From: Devosia subaequoris
GTDB taxonomy: Bacteria > Pseudomonadota > Alphaproteobacteria > Rhizobiales > Devosiaceae
Assembly: GCF_014197055.1 (NCBI RefSeq)
Contig: NZ_JACIEW010000006.1
Location: 186,001-250,000 of the forward strand
DNA length: 64,000 nt
Direction of reading: 5' to 3'
Shown one piece after another: positions 27,688 to 35,742 of this stretch (its first letter is position 1; every line of letters begins with the position of its first letter). Under the pieces are notes generated by a model that did no database searches, was not told the DNA's origin, and saw only the letters and a list, made by a program, of their open reading frames with translations. Made by a program: the position numbers and the translations under genes.

Positions 27688-28112
27688 AATCCACCCCGCC
27701 TGATGGTCGCGCCATGGGCGATGGTCTTGCCCGGCAGCGGCAGGGGTGGATAGAGATTCCAGATCGGCAGATCGGTCGCGTCATAGCTCAGACGCACGAC
27801 ATATTGGGCTGGATCGGCAGAGCTGTCGCCGATGGTATGGGCGAGGCGGGCGGGGTTGAGCAGCGGATAGTCGCCCGCGTTTTGCTCCAGATAGGAGGCC
27901 ACAAGGCTATTGCGTTCAGTCTCGTTGAGGCCCGCAATGGCGGTGCGTGCGGCATCGGCGGCCAATTGCTGGACGGAATGGGCGGCACCAAAATAAATGC
28001 CATAGGCCAGCATGCCGGTGAGCAGCAGCAGGAAGACGGGCGTGAGTATGGCAAATTCGATGGCGGCCGTGCCGGATCGGTCATGGCGAAGTCGACGAAC
28101 TGGCCGCTGCAT
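27684..28112 (-). CDS. TadE-family pilus-assembly protein (pseudopilin-like)
   Basis: A 142-aa TadE-like protein. Its basic N-terminus runs into one helix with the hallmark Glu (DRSGTAAIEFAILTPVFLLLLTGMLAYGI), followed by a periplasmic domain. TadE-type pseudopilins are processed by the prepilin peptidase of the tad system. It is translationally coupled to the downstream TadG gene by a 4-nt overlap. The start lies 175 bp from the divergent ferric-reductase gene. Confidence 0.88.
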   Translation of the reverse strand: MQRPVRRLRHDRSGTAAIEFAILTPVFLLLLTGMLAYGIYFGAAHSVQQLAADAARTAIAGLNETERNSLVASYLEQNAGDYPLLNPARLAHTIGDSSADPAQYVVRLSYDATDLPIWNLYPPLPLPGKTIAHGATIRRGGL

Positions 28113-28243
28113 TCGAGCCCCCGGTACGAATGATCAGGTGACAGCAGAGTGCCGGGTGCACGACAATGAGGCGGTAAACGCTCTCCTAGGTGGTCGCCCG
28201 ATCGGGGCGAATGCGAGGGTCGAAACAAGCAGTGACTTCTCTC

Positions 28244-28255
28244 GTCCATTTGGAC
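28244..28255. promoter_or_regulatory. Short palindrome upstream of FhuF-type reductase
   Basis: GTCCA-TT-TGGAC is a perfect 12-bp inverted repeat 33 bp before the reductase start. Iron-regulated genes often carry operators here, but this one does not match the Irr, RirA or Fur patterns I know. Confidence 0.3.
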
Positions 28256-28287
28256 CAGTTAGAAGACCCCGATTTGAGGATGCCGCC

Positions 28288-29106
28288 TTGACCACCCGCA
28301 ACTATCTTTTTGCCCAGAGCGCGGATGATGCTGCGTTGACGCGATTTATCGCGTTGGCGGGGTCGGCGACGGGCTTTCTCAAGGGGGCTCCGGGCGGACC
28401 TCTGCCCGATTGGCATAGCGTTGGCCAGGACAACAGGGCGTTCCTGGAAGACCTACATGAGCGGCTGGCGACCAGCTATCGGGACGCCGGGCAACCTTTT
28501 TACGCAGTGCGGCTGTGGACCAATCTGATGTGGCAGCCGGCTTATCTTTCGGTCATCGCGGTGCATCTGCATGGGGCGCTGCCGGCGGTGACGACGCTGG
28601 CGCAGGCGCGGCAAAATCTCGACGTCAACGGCTATCGCCTCGCTCCCGGACCGCAGCGCGAAGGCAGCACGGAAGAGTTGATTGACTGGGCGGGACGCGA
28701 TCTGCGTGCCATGGGCGATAGCGTGCTGGCCGAAATCAATGCTGTGACCCGGCTCAAGCGGGTGCCGGCCCTGCGCCTGTTGGCCGACCGGATATTGGGG
28801 CTGATGGTGCGCCTCAAGCATTTCCGGCCCGAAATCAGCATGGCGGAGCAGTATCGCTATTGCGATCTATGGCTATCGGCGATGGGGCTGGAGGGACTGG
28901 GCGGGCTGGAAACGCTTGCCCTGCCCGATGGACAGCAGGTTGCCATCATGGCGCGCAAGGGATGCTGCCTGGACTATCTTGCCTTCCCCGAGCGCTATTG
29001 CGCCTCGTGCCCCAAACTCAATGATGAAGAGCGGCGAAATCGCGAGCGCACCAATGTTCTGGCAGAGCTCGAGGTTCAGGCTCAGTCGAACGTCTCGTCG
29101 GCATAG
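28288..29106 (+). CDS. FhuF-type siderophore ferric-iron reductase
   Basis: A 272-aa cytoplasmic protein whose C-terminus carries the FhuF [2Fe-2S] pattern: adjacent Cys pair in RKGCCLDYLAFPERYC, then CASCP (C-C-x10-C-x2-C). FhuF-like proteins reduce ferric siderophores at the cytoplasmic membrane and release iron. The N-terminal region (LTRFIALAGSATGFL, YAVRLWTNLMWQPAYLSVIAV) fits the siderophore ferric-iron reductase subgroup. No ATG exists in the proper frame near the start; TTG 28288 has GAGGA 7 nt upstream and is the best choice. No siderophore transporter is adjacent. Confidence 0.85.
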   Translation: MTTRNYLFAQSADDAALTRFIALAGSATGFLKGAPGGPLPDWHSVGQDNRAFLEDLHERLATSYRDAGQPFYAVRLWTNLMWQPAYLSVIAVHLHGALPAVTTLAQARQNLDVNGYRLAPGPQREGSTEELIDWAGRDLRAMGDSVLAEINAVTRLKRVPALRLLADRILGLMVRLKHFRPEISMAEQYRYCDLWLSAMGLEGLGGLETLALPDGQQVAIMARKGCCLDYLAFPERYCASCPKLNDEERRNRERTNVLAELEVQAQSNVSSA

Positions 29107-29636
29107 ACACCCCAGAGCTCGGCCTGTTGTACCCAGCCCGAATAGGCCTGCCGTTCGCCCGGCTGGCCGGCTGAAACATTGCACCAGGTGCCGTCGCACT
29201 CGCTAATCGAGACCCTGACGCCGGGTGCGAGACGAGCCCGGACCCCAGCATCGGCCGATCGGCCCGAATGCATTTGCACTTCGCCATTGGCCAGCAGAGG
29301 CGTGGCGTAGCCGGCGCGATTGCCCGAAAGCAGGCTTTGATGCACCCAGCCTTCATCGCCGTCGACATCGCGGATCTTACGCCAGGTATCGAACTCCTGG
29401 ATGATCTCCACCGGCACGCCGGAAATAGTGTAGTTCCAGGCGATCTCATAGCGCGTGCCGGGACCGACACGGACATTGATCGGGTGCGAGCGCGTGGTGA
29501 CGAAACGCGGCAGCGGCAGGCCGCTGGGATTGTCTTGCGCCTGGATGGCGGGCGTGGCGAATGCTGCGGCGAACAGGGCCACGAGTACGGCGAGAAAAGC
29601 GCGTAGGCGGGCCGGCAGAGCTGGCAAGAACAACAT
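29082..29636 (-). CDS. Secreted SH3-domain protein
   Basis: A 184-aa exported protein. The signal peptide (LRAFLAVLVALFAAAFATPAIQAQ) ends near residue 33. Two SH3_4/SH3b-like units follow: NVRVGPGTRYEIAWNYTISGVPVEIIQE with WRKIRDVDGDEGWVHQSLL, and VRARLAPGVRVSISECDGTWCNVSAG. Bacterial SH3 domains of this kind bind peptidoglycan or act as protein scaffolds in the periplasm. ATG 29636 was chosen because the signal peptide starts there. The 3' end overlaps the convergent ferric-reductase gene by 25 bp. Confidence 0.85.
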   Translation of the reverse strand: MLFLPALPARLRAFLAVLVALFAAAFATPAIQAQDNPSGLPLPRFVTTRSHPINVRVGPGTRYEIAWNYTISGVPVEIIQEFDTWRKIRDVDGDEGWVHQSLLSGNRAGYATPLLANGEVQMHSGRSADAGVRARLAPGVRVSISECDGTWCNVSAGQPGERQAYSGWVQQAELWGVYADETFD

Positions 29637-29741
29637 CACTTTGCAGACGGGTTTGATTTGCCCTATCACTAGCGCGATATCCTTAATGGTCGCTGAAGGC
29701 GGCGATTGCGCCGGTGGCAAACCGGCCCTTCATTGGTGCGC

Positions 29742-30761
29742 ATGACATCGAGCAAACCCAAGATCCTGGTGACCAGACGGCTGCCCGCGAGCATTGAAGC
29801 GCGCATGGCGACCCTGTTCGAGACCGATGTCAATGATGCCGATCTGGCGCTGAGCGGGGAGGATATCCTGGCCGGGCTAGAGGGCAAGGATGTGCTGGTC
29901 TCCACCATAACCGACCATATCGATGCAGCGTTGATCGGCCGGCTGCCGCCCAGCGTGCGGCTGATCGCCCAGTTCGGCAACGGGGTGGACAATATCGACC
30001 TCGACGCGGCCTGGGCAGCCGGTCTGACGGTGACCAATACGCCCTCGGTGTTGACCGAGGATACCGCCGACATGGCCACGGCGCTGATGCTGGCCCTGCC
30101 TCGCCGGTTGGTGGAGGGCACGCAGATGCTGTTGCGCGACCGGGCCTGGGCTGGCTGGTCGCCCACCTCGATGCTGGGACACCGGCTGCGTGGCAAGGCG
30201 CTGGGCATTGTGGGCATGGGCCGGATCGGCACGGCGGTGGCGAGCCGTGCCCGCGCCTTTGGCCTCAATATCCATTATTATTCTCGCAATCGTCGGCCAC
30301 CGGCCATCGAACAGCCGCTCGAGGCGCGCTATTGGGACGATCTGGACGCCATGCTGGCCGAGGTGGATATCGTGTCGCTGCATACCCCGCTTACGCGCGA
30401 CACACATCATATCCTCTCTGCCGCGCGGCTCGACCGGATGAAGCCGGGTGCTTATCTGATCAATGTCAGCCGCCCTGAACTGCTCGAAGAGAGCGCCTTG
30501 ATCGAGCGGCTGGAAAGCGGTCAACTGGCCGGCGCGGCGCTCGATGTGTTCGAGAACCGTCCCGGCATCAACCCGCGTCTGCTGGCCCTGGCCGAGGCCA
30601 ACCGGGTGGTGCTGACCGCCCATATGGCGTCGGCAACCCTGGAAGCGCGGGTAGAGATGGGCGAGGCGGTGATCGTCAATATCCGCACCTTCATGGATGG
30701 GCATCAGCCGCCGCACCGCCTGTTGCCCGACGGTCCCCTGCCCCGCGCCGCCAAAGGCTAA
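29742..30761 (+). CDS. D-isomer 2-hydroxyacid dehydrogenase (glyoxylate/hydroxypyruvate reductase-like)
   Basis: A 339-aa NAD(P)-dependent dehydrogenase. The cofactor motif is LGIVGMGRIGTAVASRARAFG. The catalytic Arg is in INVSRPELLEE, the Glu in ALDVFENRPG and the His in LTAHMASATLEAR. The usual NTARG and PHxGSAT contexts are altered to NVSRP and AHMASAT, but the three key residues are kept. Likely substrates are glyoxylate, hydroxypyruvate or another 2-oxo acid. ATG 29742 is used; GTG 29736 two codons upstream is possible, and neither has a strong ribosome site. Confidence 0.88.
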   Translation: MTSSKPKILVTRRLPASIEARMATLFETDVNDADLALSGEDILAGLEGKDVLVSTITDHIDAALIGRLPPSVRLIAQFGNGVDNIDLDAAWAAGLTVTNTPSVLTEDTADMATALMLALPRRLVEGTQMLLRDRAWAGWSPTSMLGHRLRGKALGIVGMGRIGTAVASRARAFGLNIHYYSRNRRPPAIEQPLEARYWDDLDAMLAEVDIVSLHTPLTRDTHHILSAARLDRMKPGAYLINVSRPELLEESALIERLESGQLAGAALDVFENRPGINPRLLALAEANRVVLTAHMASATLEARVEMGEAVIVNIRTFMDGHQPPHRLLPDGPLPRAAKG

Positions 30762-30912
30762 GTGTTGCAGCATTTCCGCAATCGGGTGACCAACTGGGCC
30801 ACTTCGAGGTCATGTGCTTGCGTGGCGGCGAACTGCCCCCTAATCGTCACAAGGTCGACGGCGTAGGGCACGTCCGGGCGACGCGCGTGTTTCCGGGTGT
30901 CAGGAGTGGCCC

Positions 30913-31572
30913 GTGCCTTGGACGAATAAAACGGCAGTTCTGACGGCTGGCCTGACGTTGTTTGCTGCCCCGGTACTGGCGCAGAGCGCGCTGCCATTCA
31001 CACAGGATGCGGGCCACCTGGTGCTTGATGCGCTGGGGCAGCGCCTGACCATGCCTCTGCCGGACTGGGTGGCGGCTGACGCTGACCTGGCAGCAATTTC
31101 GGAGCGGGTGTCGACCCGGTTTCTCGAAGATGGCGGTCAGGCGCAACTGACGATCTACAAGCGGGGCGAGGGCGAAGCCTTCTGGTCCACGCTTTATGGC
31201 GCCCGCATCAGTGACCAGACCGACATGGACCTGGACGAGTTCCGGTCCCGTGTCGTCAATGTCTATGCTCAATCCTGCGATCCGGACAGAGTGGCACTGT
31301 TCCAGCTTGAACCCGATACGGAAGATGCGTTGCCACCGCTGGGCTATGTTTGCGGTGCCTATCTCGACGCTTTCACCGACTTTGCCGGACAGGGTGAAGT
31401 GATGGTGATGGGCTTTTACAAATCCGCCGCAGGGCTGGGCCTGGTGTTCCAGGAGTGGCGCGGTGCTGCGTTTGACGCCAGCACGCCAGCGAGTTGGCCA
31501 GTGCCCGCCGAAACAGTGGAAGCGCGGATGGCCCAGTTCAAGTCTGACGTCAGTTTGACGCTTCTGGATTGA
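30913..31572 (+). CDS. Hypothetical secreted protein
   Basis: A 219-aa exported protein of unknown function. It starts with GTG 30913 preceded by AGGAG. The signal peptide (AVLTAGLTLFAAPVLAQ|SALPF) is followed by a globular domain with two Cys (AQSCDPDR, GYVCGAY), probably one disulfide. The shape (MPLPDWVAADADLA, FQEWRGAAFD) is that of a small periplasmic protein; I know no named family. It precedes rbfA by 33 bp in the same direction and may be co-transcribed with rbfA-truB. Confidence 0.65.
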   Translation: MPWTNKTAVLTAGLTLFAAPVLAQSALPFTQDAGHLVLDALGQRLTMPLPDWVAADADLAAISERVSTRFLEDGGQAQLTIYKRGEGEAFWSTLYGARISDQTDMDLDEFRSRVVNVYAQSCDPDRVALFQLEPDTEDALPPLGYVCGAYLDAFTDFAGQGEVMVMGFYKSAAGLGLVFQEWRGAAFDASTPASWPVPAETVEARMAQFKSDVSLTLLD

Positions 31573-31605
31573 CGGCGCCCCTGGGAGAGCCTAAGCCGCT
31601 TGCCC

Positions 31606-32019
31606 ATGAAAAAAGACCACAAACCCGCTGGCCCGAGCCAGCGCATGCTGCGCGTCGGGGAACTGGTGCGCCATGCCCTGTCGGCGCTGTTTGCCCGCGG
31701 TGACATTGAGGACGAGGCGCTTGCCGGAGCGGTCGTGACCGTGCCCGAAGTGCGCATGACGCCTGACCTCAAGATTGCCAATGCCTATGTAATGCCATTG
31801 GGCGGCATGCATGCCGAGGAAATCGTGGCGGCGCTCAACCGGCACCGCAAGTTCATCCGTGGCCGCGTCGCCCCGCAGATCGACCTCAAATACGCCCCGG
31901 AAATCCGTTTCTTCGTGGATGAAACCTTCGAGGAAGCCGGCCGGATCGATGCCCTGCTGCGCTCGGAGCGGGTCAAGCGCGACCTCGACGACGATAGCGA
32001 CGACAGCCAAGAAGACTGA
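31606..32019 (+). CDS. rbfA: Ribosome-binding factor A
   Basis: A 137-aa KH-like RNA-binding protein that helps mature the 5' end of 16S rRNA on 30S subunits. Typical segments are [38 protein letters not shown] and [21 protein letters not shown]. The acidic tail ([10 protein letters not shown]) is common in alphaproteobacteria. ATG 31606 was preferred to TTG 31600. It is followed by truB after 2 bases. The usual upstream partner infB is not here. Confidence 0.96.
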   Translation: MKKDHKPAGPSQRMLRVGELVRHALSALFARGDIEDEALAGAVVTVPEVRMTPDLKIANAYVMPLGGMHAEEIVAALNRHRKFIRGRVAPQIDLKYAPEIRFFVDETFEEAGRIDALLRSERVKRDLDDDSDDSQED

Positions 32020-32021
32020 GT

Positions 32022-32930
32022 TTGAACCAGCCAAGATCGAAAAAGCGCGCCATTTCCGGATGGGTCGTGCTCAACAAGCCATATGACTTCACCTCCACAC
32101 AGGCAGTGGGCAAGGTGCGCTGGCTGCTCAGCGCCGCCAAGGCGGGCCATGCCGGCACGCTCGACCCGCTGGCCACCGGCATATTGCCCATAGCGCTGGG
32201 CGAAGCCACCAAGGCGGTGCCGCAGGTGCAGGACGGCATCAAGGTTTATCGATTCACCATTGGCTGGGGCAAAGCCACCACCACTGACGACACCGAGGGC
32301 GAGGTGGTCGCCACCTCCGATGTGCGGCCCGAACAGGGCGCGCTTGAGGCCGTGCTGCCGCGCTTTACCGGGACCATCATGCAGCGGCCACCGGCCTTTT
32401 CTGCGATCAAGGTGGATGGCGAGCGCGCCTATGACCTGGCCCGGGCCGGCGAGACGGTGGAGTTGGCAGAACGCCCCATCGACATCGACGCGATCGAACT
32501 GGTGTCGCACAGCCCCGAGGAGAGCGTTCTTGAGGTCACCTGTGGCAAGGGTACCTATGTGCGGGCGCTGGCGCGCGACATTGCCGAGGCGCTGGGCACG
32601 GTGGGCCATGTGACCAAGCTGCACCGCGCCGCGGTCGGTCCGTTTACCGATGACGACGCGGTGAGCATCGAAGAACTCGAAGCCGCCGAGGCCGGGGAGG
32701 CGCGCGATGCTCTGCTGCTGCCCGTGTCAGTAGGTCTTGAGGACATCGAGGAAATCCGGCTCGATGCCGGGCAGGCCAAGGCGGTGAGCCATGGCAATGC
32801 CGTGCTGCTGACCGGGGCCAATGCACCGGTGTCGGTGGACGAGTGCTGGGTGAGCTTCAAGGGCAAGGTGCTGGCCACCGGGCATGTGGAGTTCGGCCAG
32901 TTCAAACCCGGCCGGGTGTTCAATCTTTAG
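32022..32930 (+). CDS. truB: tRNA pseudouridine(55) synthase
   Basis: A 302-aa pseudouridine synthase that makes Psi55 in the T-loop of tRNAs. The catalytic Asp lies in AGHAGTLDPLATGILP; other family segments are SGWVVLNKPYDFTSTQAV, MQRPPAFSAIKVDGERAYDLAR and CGKGTYVRALARDIAEALG. A C-terminal PUA-like domain follows (IRLDAGQAKAVSHGNAVLL). It starts with TTG two bases after rbfA. The 3' end overlaps the convergent MFS gene by 11 bp; rpsO and pnp, which usually follow truB, are absent. Confidence 0.97.
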   Translation: MNQPRSKKRAISGWVVLNKPYDFTSTQAVGKVRWLLSAAKAGHAGTLDPLATGILPIALGEATKAVPQVQDGIKVYRFTIGWGKATTTDDTEGEVVATSDVRPEQGALEAVLPRFTGTIMQRPPAFSAIKVDGERAYDLARAGETVELAERPIDIDAIELVSHSPEESVLEVTCGKGTYVRALARDIAEALGTVGHVTKLHRAAVGPFTDDDAVSIEELEAAEAGEARDALLLPVSVGLEDIEEIRLDAGQAKAVSHGNAVLLTGANAPVSVDECWVSFKGKVLATGHVEFGQFKPGRVFNL

Positions 32931-34053
32931 GGCGTAGCTGCCCCGCCATGGTGACGGTCAGCACGAGCAGTGGAATGAGCATGGCGAATGCCATGCGCAC
33001 GCCAAAGCCCTCTGCGACACTGCCGATGAGAACGGGCGCACCTAGGTTGACCAGCTGAAAGATCAGCGTTGTTGCCGCCACGTTCTGGCTGGCCGGACGA
33101 TCCCCCAGGCGCGCCGCCGCTGACAGCATCAGCGGGAACAGCACACAGATGCCTATCCCCACCGCCAAAAATCCGGCCAGGGCCGCATAGGCATTGGGGG
33201 CCAGGACAATAGCCAGCATGCCCAGAACGGCCAATGCCGAGAGGCTGCGCGCCACGCGCACCGGCCCGTAGCGGTCGATGAAGCGGTCGGCGACCAGCCG
33301 CCCGCCGGCCATGGACAAGAGCAGTGCCGGCAGGGCCAGCGACTCGATGAAGGGCGCGACATCGAAGGCATCGCGCAGATAGATGATCGACCAGGCCCGC
33401 GATGCTCCTTCGGTCAAGCCGGCGCCCAGCCCGAAGGCCACCAGGCCCATGGTGGCCCAGGTCGGCCAGGCCAGTTTTTTCACCGCGCCGTCGGTATGGG
33501 GGCGCGGCGGCATGTTGGGCATGGGCAGAACCACAAAAGCAATCAGCCCGATCAGCACCGGGGCCAGCGCCCACAGATGAATGGCCGGGGCGACATGCAG
33601 ACCGCGCATTGTGGCACCAAGCAATGAGGTCAGCAGAAAACCAACGCTCCAGGCGCCGTGACAGGTATTCATCACCCGTGCCGAGGTCGCCGCCTCGACC
33701 CGGTCGGCCTCGACATTCATGGCGATGTTGGTGAGCGAAAAGCCGACGCCATTGAGCGCGAGCAGCACGAACAGGGTAATCGGGTTGAGCAACACGGTGG
33801 CGAGGGCAGCGGTGATGACCACGATTGGCAGTAGCCACAGGATCATGCGGCGCGGACCGAAGCGCTCGACGATGGCGCTGGAGAACAGGAACATCGAGAG
33901 CGCGCCCAGCGGCTGGCCGATCAGGACCAGGCCGAGCTGGCCTTCGGTGAGGCCGATCAGCTGCTGCAGGTCCGGGATGCGCGTATGAATGGCGCCGGCG
34001 GCCAGGGCGTGGGTGAAGAAGAGCGCAATAATGCGCCAATGGGTGGAAAGCAT
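32920..34053 (-). CDS. MFS transporter (first of three paralogues)
   Basis: A 377-aa major-facilitator protein with about 12 helices. The N-terminal arrangement (HALAAGAIHTRIPDLQQLIGLTEGQLGLVLIGQPLGAL) and the central MNVEADRVEAATSARVMNTCHGAWSVGF match the other two MFS proteins encoded just upstream and are reminiscent of E. coli YbjJ-type transporters. The substrate is unknown. It starts 38 bp after mmcB and ends convergent with truB, and appears to be the last gene of an MFS-MFS-mmcB-MFS operon. Confidence 0.88.
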   Translation of the reverse strand: MLSTHWRIIALFFTHALAAGAIHTRIPDLQQLIGLTEGQLGLVLIGQPLGALSMFLFSSAIVERFGPRRMILWLLPIVVITAALATVLLNPITLFVLLALNGVGFSLTNIAMNVEADRVEAATSARVMNTCHGAWSVGFLLTSLLGATMRGLHVAPAIHLWALAPVLIGLIAFVVLPMPNMPPRPHTDGAVKKLAWPTWATMGLVAFGLGAGLTEGASRAWSIIYLRDAFDVAPFIESLALPALLLSMAGGRLVADRFIDRYGPVRVARSLSALAVLGMLAIVLAPNAYAALAGFLAVGIGICVLFPLMLSAAARLGDRPASQNVAATTLIFQLVNLGAPVLIGSVAEGFGVRMAFAMLIPLLVLTVTMAGQLRPKD

Positions 34054-34091
34054 TGTGCGTCAATAGTTTGGATTGGCACCAAAGGGAAGGC

Positions 34092-34556
34092 TCAGGCGAT
34101 CGGCCCGGGATCAATCAGGGTGTGGATGCGGTCGGCACCCATGCGGGCGAGCTTGAGCATCAGCGCCTTGCGGCGGGCGGGGGCGAGCGGGGTGTCGGGG
34201 CTGTCGCGCAGAATGGCGCCGTCATGGCCATCGGCCACGATCAGACCTTCTGTTTCGGGAAATATCTCGCCATCCAATTCGGGCGGCTTGGCGAAAAAGA
34301 AGCGGTCGGAAAATTCGCGATATTCGGGCCATTTGCGGTCGACCTGAAAATCGATCAGGCTCGACTTGATCTCGATGATCCAGATTTCACCCTTGGGCCC
34401 GACCGCCAGCACATCGGCGCGGCGGCCATTGGCCAATGGCACTTCGGCGTAGCAGGCCATGTCGTGCCGCTCGCGCAACATGCGCATGACCCCGCGCTGC
34501 ACGCGCAGCGCGGTGGCCGATTGGCGCAGATCGACGATTGGCGGCAGATCAGCCAT
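34092..34556 (-). CDS. mmcB: MmcB-family DNA repair protein (putative endonuclease)
   Basis: A 154-aa protein of the MmcB family, first known from Caulobacter as an SOS/mitomycin-C-related gene. It shows a restriction-endonuclease-like core: a Glu early (YAEVPLANGRRADVLAVG, with the Asp of the D-ExK pattern), then IWIIEIKSSLIDFQVDRKWPEY carrying E-x-K. This supports metal-dependent nuclease activity. ATG 34556 overlaps the end of the upstream MFS gene by 8 nt. Placement between MFS transporter genes is odd for a repair gene and probably reflects simple co-transcription. Confidence 0.88.
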   Translation of the reverse strand: MADLPPIVDLRQSATALRVQRGVMRMLRERHDMACYAEVPLANGRRADVLAVGPKGEIWIIEIKSSLIDFQVDRKWPEYREFSDRFFFAKPPELDGEIFPETEGLIVADGHDGAILRDSPDTPLAPARRKALMLKLARMGADRIHTLIDPGPIA

Positions 34557-35742
34557 TGGGTCCGATCGGTTCGGGCGGCATGTGCATAGGAGCTTCCACT
34601 TTTTTGGTGCCCAACGCAAAGCTGGAGGCCCAGAGCCCGGCCAGCAGCAGCGGCAGGCAGACCAGATAGGAGGCACGAATATTGATCCACTCGGCCACAA
34701 AGCCAAGCAGTGGCGGGGCGAGGAAGAACACCACGACGCTGACCTGGCCGATGGCCGCGACATTGACGGCGGCCGGCCGATCGGTGCGCTGCGCCGCAGC
34801 CGAGACGGCCAGGGGATAAACCGCTGAACAGCCCGCGCCCATTAGCGCGAAACCGACCAGAGCCAATGCGGGGCCCGGCGCGATACCAACCAACAGGGCG
34901 CCGAGGCTGGCGGAGCCGAGCATGAACATGGCCACATTGCGCGGCCCGAACCGGGTGACGAAGGGATCGGCGGTGAGCCGCAGCAGGGCCATGAAGAAGG
35001 CAAACAGGGTCAGGCTCATGCCGCCCACAATAGGTTCGACGGCAAACACATCGCGCATATAGATGGCCGACCAGTCGATGCCGGCCCCTTCCACCAGAAA
35101 AGCGGCAAAGCCGATGAGGCAGAGTGGCAGTAGGCCCAGATTGGGGAAGGCAAAACGGTGCCCGACCGCTTCGGTCTGGCTGCGAGCGGTTTTGGGCGCA
35201 TTGGTCGCGCCGTAAATCAGATAGCCGCCGACCAGCACGACAATGGTGGCTACGAGGGCCAGGTGCAGCCCGGCGGACAGGCCCGACTGGCGGATCATGG
35301 CGCCGAACAGAGCGGTGAAAAAGAAACCGACGCTCCAGAAACCGTGCGCGCGGTTCATGTAGCGCTTGCCGGTCAGCGTTTCGAGCCGGTCGATTTCGAC
35401 ATTGAGATTGATCTCAAGCGCCCCAACCAGCAAGCCGACCACAAGCAGAACGACGAAAACCGCGGGCGCGGCCGGGAGCCAGGGAATGATGGCAAACAGA
35501 ATAGCCGGGCCCAGCGTAGAGATGAAGGCGGTGGTGCGGAAACCCAGCTTCTCGACCAGCGGCGCGCCGGCGGTCAAGGAGATCAGCGAACCGATGGCCA
35601 TGCCGATCATGGTAAGACCCAACTGACCCTCGCTGACACCGAGATGGGTCTGCAGTTCGGGCAGGCGGGACATCAGCGCGCCGGTGGCGGCGGCGAAGAA
35701 GAAAAAGCAGGCGTAGATACGGTGCTGGGGGGCGATGATCAC
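34549..35742 (-). CDS. MFS transporter (second of three paralogues)
   Basis: A 397-aa major-facilitator protein with about 12 helices, similar along its length to its two neighbours (ATGALMSRLPELQTHLGVSEGQLGLTMIG, EIDRLETLTGKRYMNRAHGFWSVGFF, VEGAGIDWSAIYMRD). It starts with GTG 35742, whose bases overlap the stop of the upstream MFS gene by 4 nt. The long open frame upstream is only the shadow of that neighbour. It shares the phrase EGAGIDWSAIYMR with the third paralogue, so those two are the closest pair. Confidence 0.88.
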   Translation of the reverse strand: MIIAPQHRIYACFFFFAAATGALMSRLPELQTHLGVSEGQLGLTMIGMAIGSLISLTAGAPLVEKLGFRTTAFISTLGPAILFAIIPWLPAAPAVFVVLLVVGLLVGALEINLNVEIDRLETLTGKRYMNRAHGFWSVGFFFTALFGAMIRQSGLSAGLHLALVATIVVLVGGYLIYGATNAPKTARSQTEAVGHRFAFPNLGLLPLCLIGFAAFLVEGAGIDWSAIYMRDVFAVEPIVGGMSLTLFAFFMALLRLTADPFVTRFGPRNVAMFMLGSASLGALLVGIAPGPALALVGFALMGAGCSAVYPLAVSAAAQRTDRPAAVNVAAIGQVSVVVFFLAPPLLGFVAEWINIRASYLVCLPLLLAGLWASSFALGTKKVEAPMHMPPEPIGPNG

